Shown here one piece after another: positions 16,066-22,445 of a stretch of DNA of 64,000 bases. How positions within the stretch are numbered: the stretch's first letter is position 1; each line of letters begins with the position of its first letter. This DNA is from Rhizobium sp. 2MFCol3.1 (GTDB taxonomy: Bacteria; Pseudomonadota; Alphaproteobacteria; Rhizobiales; Rhizobiaceae), in assembly GCF_000377565.1 (NCBI RefSeq), contig NZ_KB898368.1:1-64000 (forward strand), given 5' to 3'. A program made the translations under genes and the position numbers. The notes beneath the pieces were generated by a model that did not search any database, had not been told where the DNA came from, and saw only the letters and a list, made by a program, of their open reading frames with translations.

Positions 16066-17625
16066 ATGGCCACCCCCACCCAACCCATACCCGACCTCTC
16101 CGCAGCCCTCGTCACATCCCCCGTGCCGATCGCTCACTGGCTCGTCATCGCCCCTGTAGCGCTCTGCATTACACTCGGCGCCATCCTCCTGATGGCCCGC
16201 GGCTCTGTGCGCCTTCAGGCCTCACTCGCCATCCCCGGCCTCGCGCTGCTCGTCGCCCTCGACGCCGCACTCCTCGTCAAAGTGATGGCCGACGGCCCGC
16301 TCACCATGGTCATGGGCCGCTGGCTGCCACCGTTCGGTATCGCCTTCACCGTCGACACGCTCTCCGCCGTCATGGCGCTGACCGCGGCGATTGCGGCCTT
16401 GGCGGGCGGCATCCACGCGCTCTCCGATATCGACGACAACAACCGCCGCTACGGCTTCTTCCCGTTCCTGATCATGCTGATGGCCGGCGTCACAGGCGCG
16501 TTTCTTACCGGCGACGTCTTCAATCTCTATGTCTGGTTCGAGGTGCTGCTGATCTCGTCCTTCGGCCTGCTGATATTGGGCTCCGAGCGCAAGCAGATCG
16601 ACGGCGCGATGAAATACGCCGTCCTCAATCTCCTCGGCACCACGCTGTTCCTGATCGCCGTCGGCATCCTCTATGCCATCTTCGGCACGCTCAACATGGC
16701 CGATATCGCCAGCAAGGCCGGCGAACTCAGTGAAACCGCGCCGCTGACGACACTGGCAGCCCTCTTCCTCTTGGCCTTCGCCATGAAGGCTGCCGCCTTT
16801 CCGGTCAATTTCTGGCTGCCTGCCTCCTATCACACCCCGCGCATCGTCGTGTCGGCACTCTTTGCCGGCCTGCTCACCAAGGTCGGCATCTACGCGCTGA
16901 TCCGCGTGCTGGTCGTGCTGCTCCCCTTGGAGCGCGAGGAGCTCAGCCTGCTGATCGCGATCACGGGTGCCGTCACCGCCATTTTGGGCGCGCTCGGCGC
17001 GCTGGCGCAGGATGATGTGAGAAAGCTGCTCGGCTATGTCGTCATATCAGGCATCGGCAACATGCTGATCGGCATCGCCATCGGCACGACAGGGGCGCTG
17101 TCCGGCACCGTCTTCTACGCGCTGCATTCCATGCTGCTGATGACGGCACTCTATCTCGCGGCCGGCCAGATGGCCTTTCTCGGCGGCAGTTTCTCTCTGA
17201 CGAGGCTGGGTGGCCTCTATCGCCGCAATGGCCTCTTCGCCGCAATCTCGCTCATCCTCTTCTTCGCCGCCTGCGGCCTGCCGCCATTTTCCGGCTTCTG
17301 GCCGAAGCTCATTCTGGTCAAATCCTCGCTCGATGTCGGCGCCTGGTGGCTGGCGGCCGCCGTGCTCGTCAGCGGCTTCCTGACGACGATCTGTTTCGGC
17401 CGCGTGTTCCTGCTCGCCTATTGGCGCCCGGCCACCGAAAGCGCCGAAACCCATGTCGCCACCGGCTGGCGGACGATACTGCCGCTTCTGCTTCTCACCG
17501 TCTTCATCGTCGGCTTCGGCCTGCTGCCGGAACGTCTGCTGGCGCTGACGCAATCCGTCGCCACCGAGCTCACCGATCCCTATCCCTATATCGAATCCGT
17601 CTTCCCGGGAGGCGTCGCGCCATGA
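16066..17625 (+). CDS. mrpD: Mrp/Pha antiporter subunit D
   Basis: A 519-residue NuoM/NuoN-like antiporter subunit. The essential membrane glutamate is in LYVWFEVLLISSFGLL near residue 160 and the lysines in LAFAMKAAAFPVNFWLP and AGLLTKVGIYALIRV near 240-280. A broken-helix region with PPFSGFWPKLILVKSSLD lies near 410. It begins 300 bp after mrpC, beyond the inverted repeat, and its stop overlaps the mrpE start (ATGA). With MrpA it probably forms the main proton and cation pathways. Confidence 0.93.
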   Translation: MATPTQPIPDLSAALVTSPVPIAHWLVIAPVALCITLGAILLMARGSVRLQASLAIPGLALLVALDAALLVKVMADGPLTMVMGRWLPPFGIAFTVDTLSAVMALTAAIAALAGGIHALSDIDDNNRRYGFFPFLIMLMAGVTGAFLTGDVFNLYVWFEVLLISSFGLLILGSERKQIDGAMKYAVLNLLGTTLFLIAVGILYAIFGTLNMADIASKAGELSETAPLTTLAALFLLAFAMKAAAFPVNFWLPASYHTPRIVVSALFAGLLTKVGIYALIRVLVVLLPLEREELSLLIAITGAVTAILGALGALAQDDVRKLLGYVVISGIGNMLIGIAIGTTGALSGTVFYALHSMLLMTALYLAAGQMAFLGGSFSLTRLGGLYRRNGLFAAISLILFFAACGLPPFSGFWPKLILVKSSLDVGAWWLAAAVLVSGFLTTICFGRVFLLAYWRPATESAETHVATGWRTILPLLLLTVFIVGFGLLPERLLALTQSVATELTDPYPYIESVFPGGVAP

Positions 17626-18095
17626 TCGCCGTGCTTCTCAATCTCCTGCTCGCGATCGCCTGGGCCGCACTCAGCGGCAGCACCTCGGCCCACAACCTTG
17701 TCTTGGGCTTCGCACTCGGCGCGCTGGCGCTCTTCCTCGTGCGCGAACCCTTCGGAGCCAAGGCCTACCTCTGGCGCCTCTGGGCGATCATGTCGCTGGC
17801 GCTGCTGTTCATCAAGGAACTCGCACTGTCCGCCATCAAGGTGGCGACGACGGTGCTCAGCCCTGAGATGAACCTGAAACCCGGCATCTTCGCCTTTCCG
17901 CTGACCGTCGACCGCGATTTCGAAATCACGCTGCTCGCCAACATGATCACGCTGACGCCGGGCACGCTGTCGGTCGATGTCTCCGACGACCATAAGACGC
18001 TCTACGTCCATGCGCTGGATTGCGCCGATCCGGACGCGATCAGGCGCGATATCGCCAATGGCTTCGAGCGCAAGATCATGGAGGCCTTCCGATGA
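17622..18095 (+). CDS. mrpE: Mrp/Pha antiporter subunit E
   Basis: A 157-residue subunit with two N-terminal helices (MIAVLLNLLLAIAWAALSG, then LLFIKELALSAIKVATTVL) and a cytoplasmic ferredoxin-like tail. The family signature ANMITLTPGTLSVDVSDD lies near residues 106-123. The start at 17622 is within the mrpD stop overlap; in-frame codons upstream lie inside mrpD and are not credible. The stop overlaps mrpF by four bases. Confidence 0.92.
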   Translation: MIAVLLNLLLAIAWAALSGSTSAHNLVLGFALGALALFLVREPFGAKAYLWRLWAIMSLALLFIKELALSAIKVATTVLSPEMNLKPGIFAFPLTVDRDFEITLLANMITLTPGTLSVDVSDDHKTLYVHALDCADPDAIRRDIANGFERKIMEAFR

Positions 18096-18514
18096 CGCCC
18101 GACGCGATCGTCTCCATGTCAGCATCCGCAGCCCTCGTCATCCTCGCGGTCACCTTCCTCGTCGCATCCTGGCGGGTCATCGTCGGGCCGACTTTGCCGG
18201 ACCGCATCCTGGCGCTCGACACGCTGTCAGGCACGGCAATCGGCTTCCTCGCCGTCGTCGCCGTCAAGACCGGCTTTGCGCTCTACATCGATATCGCCAT
18301 CTCGCTCGGCCTCGTCGGCTTTCTCGCCACCGTCGCCTTCGCCCGCTTCGTTCTGTCGCGCGGCCCGCGGCCGGGTTCGGCTGGACCCATGGCCGCGCAA
18401 GCGGATAAAACCATCCGCCCGGCCTCGAAAAAGCCCGATGCGAAGGTGAAGAGCGATGCCAAGCTGAAACCCAAGACCGCGCCCGCGCGCAAAACGAAGA
18501 AGGACAGGACATGA
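18092..18514 (+). CDS. mrpF: Mrp/Pha antiporter subunit F with basic C-terminal tail
   Basis: A 140-residue protein. Residues 1-92 are a normal three-helix MrpF (WRVIVGPTLPDRILALDTLS, then YIDIAISLGLVGFLATVAFA). Residues ~95-140 form a Lys/Ala/Pro-rich tail ending KTAPARKTKKDRT that ordinary MrpF proteins of about 90 residues do not have. The tail looks disordered and positively charged, so it could contact acidic lipid heads or nucleic acid; this is speculation. Start and stop both overlap neighbours (ATGA). Confidence 0.9.
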   Translation: MTPDAIVSMSASAALVILAVTFLVASWRVIVGPTLPDRILALDTLSGTAIGFLAVVAVKTGFALYIDIAISLGLVGFLATVAFARFVLSRGPRPGSAGPMAAQADKTIRPASKKPDAKVKSDAKLKPKTAPARKTKKDRT

Positions 18515-18843
18515 TGGATTACATCACCGCCATCGTCGTTTCCGTGCTGCTCCTGTCGGGCGCGCTTTTCGCGCTGGTGGCAGCCCTTGGTATAGTCAGA
18601 TTGCCGGATTTATACACGCGCATGCACGCCGCGTCGAAAGCCGGAACGGTGGGCTCGGGTCTGTTATTATTTGCGGCCGGGATCGAATCAGGAGAAATCG
18701 CCGTATTTGCACGTTCGCTTGCTGGTTTCGTGTTTTTTATACTGACGGCGCCGGTCGCCGCTCATCTCTTGGCCAGGGCGGCACACAAGACAGGTTATCG
18801 TCTGTTACCGCCTTCGGTGCGTGACGATCTTCTTGAAAGGTAA
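18511..18843 (+). CDS. mrpG: Mrp/Pha antiporter subunit G
   Basis: A 110-residue last subunit with three helices. The conserved start of helix 2 is RLPDLYTRMHAASKAGTVGS near residues 30-49, which includes the family's invariant Pro/Arg/His set. Its start overlaps the mrpF stop. It closes the operon; no strong intrinsic terminator follows, and the DNA downstream turns abruptly AT-rich. Confidence 0.92.
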   Translation: MMDYITAIVVSVLLLSGALFALVAALGIVRLPDLYTRMHAASKAGTVGSGLLLFAAGIESGEIAVFARSLAGFVFFILTAPVAAHLLARAAHKTGYRLLPPSVRDDLLER

Positions 18844-19286
18844 GAGTGCTATATATTCAAGATTTTAAGCAGTTTTTTGCAGTTTTAAGCAGATGTGAGG
18901 ATGATTAATGTTTCCTTCGCGCTATACTAATTCTTGGGATAGAGGCGTTTTTTGACGGATATATATGAAATATTAATTGGCGTTTTCGCAAAACGGTGAT
19001 AATTGATGCTCAAGTAGAGTTCTGATATTGAATTAGAATCACATTGCATAATTCCTCGGTCGCTTTGAATTTCAATGTTTAATTGAGGGTCGTGTGCGGG
19101 TGTGTGCGTACTAATGCAAGATCAGGCAGTATAAGAACGGGTTTCGGCCTCAGGAATCTAGGGGTGGATTTCAGTTTTTCGAAACATGTAGCCGCAGACT
19201 GAGTTTTTTGCTGTTCGCTCTACGATAGCGGTCCTGAGCCAAGGAGGCTCTAGACCTTTTGAGCATGCAAACAGGAGAAACGAAAT
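18844..19286 (+). promoter_or_regulatory. AT-rich upstream region of mucR
   Basis: This 443-bp gap is strikingly AT-rich for this genome. Near its left end (18862-18895) are three related decamers, TTTTAAGCAG, TTTTTTGCAG and TTTTAAGCAG. MucR/Ros proteins bind AT-rich DNA and repress their own genes, so autoregulatory sites are expected. A 5-bp hairpin GAGCC/GGCTC lies close to the start codon, and AGGAGA precedes the mucR start. No coding region is supported. Confidence 0.6.
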
Positions 19287-19718
19287 ATGACGGATACTGC
19301 AGCCGGAAGCGGGCCAGAATTGCTGGTCGAGCTTACCGCGGATATCGTCGCAGCGTATGTCAGCAACCACGTCGTGCCGGTTGGCGACCTCGCCAATCTT
19401 ATTTCGGACGTGCATTCGGCGTTGAGCAACACATCGACGCCGACACCGGCCATGGCTGTCGTTGAAAAGCAGAAGCCTGCTGTTTCTGTGCGCAAGTCCG
19501 TCCAGGATGAGCAGATCACCTGCCTCGAGTGCGGCGGCAACTTCAAGTCGCTGAAGCGCCATCTGATGACTCACCACAGCCTCTCGCCTGAAGAATATCG
19601 CGAAAAGTGGGATCTGCCGGTCGACTACCCGATGGTAGCGCCTGCCTATGCCGAGGCGCGCTCGCGCCTTGCCAAGGAAATGGGTCTCGGCCAGCGCCGC
19701 AAGCGCGGCCGCGGCTGA
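19287..19718 (+). CDS. mucR: MucR/Ros-family zinc-finger transcriptional regulator
   Basis: A 143-residue MucR/Ros regulator. The prokaryotic zinc finger is CLECGGNFKSLKRHLMTHH with C79, C82, H92 and H96, the C-x2-C-x9-H-x3-H spacing typical of Ros. It is followed by the conserved SPEEYREKWDLPVDYPMVAP block and a basic tail. In rhizobia and agrobacteria these proteins are H-NS-like silencers controlling exopolysaccharide, motility and symbiosis or virulence genes. The start has AGGAGA upstream and an intrinsic terminator follows, so the gene is monocistronic. The gene may control the glycan cluster nearby, but no evidence in the sequence shows this. Confidence 0.95.
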   Translation: MTDTAAGSGPELLVELTADIVAAYVSNHVVPVGDLANLISDVHSALSNTSTPTPAMAVVEKQKPAVSVRKSVQDEQITCLECGGNFKSLKRHLMTHHSLSPEEYREKWDLPVDYPMVAPAYAEARSRLAKEMGLGQRRKRGRG

Positions 19719-19747
19719 TAGATTTGTCGCATTGAACGATCACGATC

Positions 19748-19771
19748 AGCCGGGCGAGAGCCCGGCTTTTT
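19748..19771 (+). terminator. Rho-independent terminator of mucR
   Basis: An 8-bp stem AGCCGGGC/GCCCGGCT with a GAGA tetraloop, followed directly by five T residues, 30 bp past the mucR stop. Confidence 0.9.
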
Positions 19772-19779
19772 CGTGTCTG

Positions 19780-19826
19780 CGCATGTCTCCCGAAAGTGGA
19801 CACCGGTTTCGGGATAAAGACATGCG
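19780..19826. repeat. Imperfect palindromic intergenic repeat
   Basis: Outer arms CGCATGTCT (19780-19788) and AGACATGCG (19818-19826) and inner arms CCCGAAA and TTTCGGG enclose GTGGACACCGG. This cruciform-like unit is of a type dispersed between genes in rhizobia. It follows the mucR terminator and precedes the DnaA-like gene. Confidence 0.7.
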
Positions 19827-19992
19827 GCAAGCAAAGAAGGAGTTAAAGCGACGAGGAAAATAATCCCAGAAAATTTCGACTCCTGTTAAAATTCGTGAGC
19901 GGAATCAGCCGAAATCGATCAAGGCGCGCTTTCGGTTGTCCCCGTTCCTATATAGCGTGTATGAATTAATTCCTATTCATAGGAGTATTCAT

Positions 19993-20430
19993 ATGCCGAT
20001 TGGACATTTTTCCCCGCCCGGCGCCGCGAATGCGCCGCTGTCCCCGCTTTACGGGGAAGAGCAGACCGTCCTCTCAAGGGGTGATCGCCCGCCGTCGGCG
20101 ACGGATGCCGTGCGCACCGTCTGCCGCATCTGCCAGGAAGTCACGACCGAGATGGTGATGATCGCCGGGCAGCGCGTGCAAATGCGCCGCGACCGCCGCC
20201 GCACGCTTTGCCACATCAGGCAAATCGCCATGTATGTCTGCCATGTCGCGCTGCAGATCCCGCTGCATGAGATCGGCACCGGCTTCGGCCGCGATCGCAC
20301 CACGGTCAGCCATGCCTGCCACGTGGTCGAGGATCGCCGCGACGACCCCGCCTATGACGAATTCGTCGCCGCCGTCGAGCGCACCGTCAATTCCATCTTC
20401 CGGTCCGGCGGAGGATACAGCCATGAGTAA
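19993..20430 (+). CDS. DnaA domain-IV-like helix-turn-helix protein
   Basis: A 145-residue protein. Residues ~60-118 match the DNA-binding domain IV of DnaA: RRTLCHIRQIAMYVCHVAL, then PLHEIGTGFG and RDRTTVSHACH, the last corresponding to the DnaA-box recognition signature (RDHTTV). There is no AAA+ ATPase domain, so it is not an initiator itself; it could bind DnaA-box-like DNA as a regulator. The start at 19993 has AGGAG ten bases upstream; a possible GTG/TTG-type extension to 19936 is unlikely. It overlaps the next gene by eight bases. Function is unknown. Confidence 0.75.
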   Translation: MPIGHFSPPGAANAPLSPLYGEEQTVLSRGDRPPSATDAVRTVCRICQEVTTEMVMIAGQRVQMRRDRRRTLCHIRQIAMYVCHVALQIPLHEIGTGFGRDRTTVSHACHVVEDRRDDPAYDEFVAAVERTVNSIFRSGGGYSHE

Positions 20431-21250
20431 ATCGGCAAAGACCAAGACGAAGCCGGCCGCGTCGCAAAAGCCGCTTGTGACACTGCTGAAGCTGCTGATC
20501 CGCAGCGAGGCACGGCGACTTGAGGGCGAGGGGAGCGATATCAACCTCCTCTTCGCCGACGGAACGACCGCCGGCTTTCCCTTGAGCTTGATCGCCGAAG
20601 CTCTCGCCTCCGGCCTCATCGACGAGCAGGGCGAATTGATGCGCGCATCCAATCAAGCCCGCGCCTATCTGCGCCGCGCGGCCGCCGAGGCCGATGAGGC
20701 CTTTCTCACCCAGCACGCGGATATCGAGACGAGCGCGCGCGAGGTAGACGGCGTCGTCAGGCGGCTGCGGGTCAACAAGGACGAATCGCCGCTCGCAAGC
20801 CTCGAGCGTCTGAAGGACCGGGATGGCGCTGCCTTCATGCCGGAGGCGGCGATCAAGGCCGGCGAGAGGCTGCATTTGGATTTCACCCGCGCCCAGCTGC
20901 AGCCGCGCGTCACCGCCTCCTGGGAGCCGCGCCTTTCAAGCCGCGCCAGCAGCGGGCGCGGCGGCATGGCGGATCTGACCGACAGCGCCGTCGCCGCCCG
21001 CCTTGCCGTCAACCGCGCGCTGGAGGCGCTGGGGCCGGAACTGTCCGGCGTGGCGCTGGATGTCTGCTGCTTCATGAAGGGGCTGGAGACGGTCGAGCGC
21101 GAGCGGCAATGGCCGGTGCGCTCCGCCAAGCTGATGCTGCGAACCGCACTCATGGCCCTCTCGCGCCACTACAATCCGCAACCGCCGTCCCGCCGCCCGC
21201 GCATGGAGCACTGGGGCGCGCCGGATTATCGCCCGGAACTCTGGTCCTGA
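20423..21250 (+). CDS. DUF6456-like protein coupled to the DnaA-like gene
   Basis: A 275-residue protein with a basic N-terminus (MSKSAKTKTKPAAS) and a segment at 27-130 that may be a winged helix. The C-terminal block, about residues 185-260 (AVAARLAVNRALEALGPELS, LDVCCFMKGLETVER), fits the alphaproteobacterial DUF6456 family as I know it. The start at 20423 overlaps the previous stop by eight bases with GGAGGA upstream, so the two are translated together. A DNA-binding role is plausible from the basic N-terminus and the partner, but is not shown. Confidence 0.65.
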   Translation: MSKSAKTKTKPAASQKPLVTLLKLLIRSEARRLEGEGSDINLLFADGTTAGFPLSLIAEALASGLIDEQGELMRASNQARAYLRRAAAEADEAFLTQHADIETSAREVDGVVRRLRVNKDESPLASLERLKDRDGAAFMPEAAIKAGERLHLDFTRAQLQPRVTASWEPRLSSRASSGRGGMADLTDSAVAARLAVNRALEALGPELSGVALDVCCFMKGLETVERERQWPVRSAKLMLRTALMALSRHYNPQPPSRRPRMEHWGAPDYRPELWS

Positions 21251-21279
21251 TCGTTCAATTTGAAAAGAAAGGCCTGCCC

Positions 21280-21702
21280 TTACGCCGCCGCCCGCAGCCG
21301 CGCTTCCTCGCGGATGCGGTTGACCATCGAGCGCAGCCCGTTGGAACGCTGCGCCGACAGGTTCTCGACGAGACCCATCTTGCCGAACACCTCGAAAGCG
21401 TCGAGTGCGGCGATCTCCGAAGCCGTCTTGCCGGAATAGGTGGCGAGCACGATCGCCACCAGCCCGCGCACGATATGCGCGTCGGAATCGCCCTCGAAGG
21501 TCATCACGGGATTGTCGCTGTCGTCGGATACTTGCGTTACCAGCCACACCTGGCTGGCGCAGCCCATGACCTTATTGGCGGAGGTCTTCTTCTCGTCCGC
21601 GAGATCAGGCAGCGCCTTGCCGAGTTCGATCACATAGCGATAGCGATCTTCCCAGTCGTCTAGGAAGGTGAAATCGTCGATGATCTGATCGAGGGACGTC
21701 AT
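21280..21702 (-). CDS. sufE: SufE-family Fe-S cluster assembly protein
   Basis: A 140-residue SufE, which accepts sulfur from the cysteine desulfurase SufS and passes it to the SufBCD scaffold. The active-site Cys lies in NKVMGCASQVWLV near residue 52, and the loop DSDAHIVRGLVAIVLATYSG is typical. The start at 21702 (MTSLDQIIDDF) is the family's normal N-terminus; an upstream in-frame codon at 21771 adds 23 residues without support. It stands alone, away from a suf operon, as is common for sufE in alphaproteobacteria. Confidence 0.93.
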   Translation of the reverse strand: MTSLDQIIDDFTFLDDWEDRYRYVIELGKALPDLADEKKTSANKVMGCASQVWLVTQVSDDSDNPVMTFEGDSDAHIVRGLVAIVLATYSGKTASEIAALDAFEVFGKMGLVENLSAQRSNGLRSMVNRIREEARLRAAA

Positions 21703-21883
21703 GCAAATGGCCTTTCGTTGTCTCCCGATCATATAGGGGAGATGCGGCCAGATTTGAACCACAATAGCCATGCCATGTTGAATGAAATCGGGTCTGTAAA
21801 AAAGGGGAGGGCGAACACTGCCAGAAGCTTCTTGGCAGCCGTTATGCTCGCCTAAGCACGCATGGAAACGATGATGCGACGAC

Positions 21884-22351
21884 CTAGTTCACCGGTTCCG
21901 GCTTCTTTGCGGCGCGCGCAGCGGTCAGTTCGGCTGTCGTGTGGTTCAGGCGGTCCGCGAGGACGCGCATGATCTCGACGGCCATCTCGGGAAAGTCGCT
22001 CAACAACTTGAGGAAATGCTCCTTGCTGATGCGCAACACTTCAAGCGCCGACGTGGCGCGAACGGTTGCGGTACGTGAGACGTCGCAGAGGATCGCGATC
22101 TCACCGACGATGGAATTGGGATCGACATCGGCGACCTTGATATCGCCGGCGGGAGAGCGAACGAGAATATCGGCTGTTCCCGAAAGCACCACATAGGCTG
22201 CGTCCCCCGGATCTCCCTGTCGGAACAGATCCTGACCGGCGCTATACGTCATGCGGTCCGAGGTGAAGGCCAAAAGTTTGAGCTTGGCTGGCGCAATCCG
22301 CGAAAAGATCGGCACGCGCCGCAGCATCTCGACTTCGTCTCTCAGCAGCAT
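21884..22351 (-). CDS. Stand-alone cyclic-nucleotide-binding domain protein
   Basis: A 155-residue protein consisting almost wholly of a CRP/PKA-type cyclic-nucleotide-binding domain. The phosphate-binding cassette GEIAILCDVSRTATVRA (residues 83-99) keeps the ribose-binding Glu84 and phosphate-binding Arg93. Residue 94 is Thr, as in cGMP-gated channels, where that position helps bind cGMP. No DNA-binding helix-turn-helix follows, so it is not a CRP regulator; it would act by contacting another protein. It is 94 bp downstream of the degenerate ABC protein and is probably cotranscribed with it. The natural ligand is not proven. Confidence 0.85.
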   Translation of the reverse strand: MLLRDEVEMLRRVPIFSRIAPAKLKLLAFTSDRMTYSAGQDLFRQGDPGDAAYVVLSGTADILVRSPAGDIKVADVDPNSIVGEIAILCDVSRTATVRATSALEVLRISKEHFLKLLSDFPEMAVEIMRVLADRLNHTTAELTAARAAKKPEPVN

Positions 22352-22445
22352 GAGCTTATTTTCTCCCTGCGCGCTCGCGGCGCGCTTGCTAGAATGACGT
22401 GCGTCCTTTTTGGCAGGACGTCACTTTTGTAGCCCCTGTAGAATA

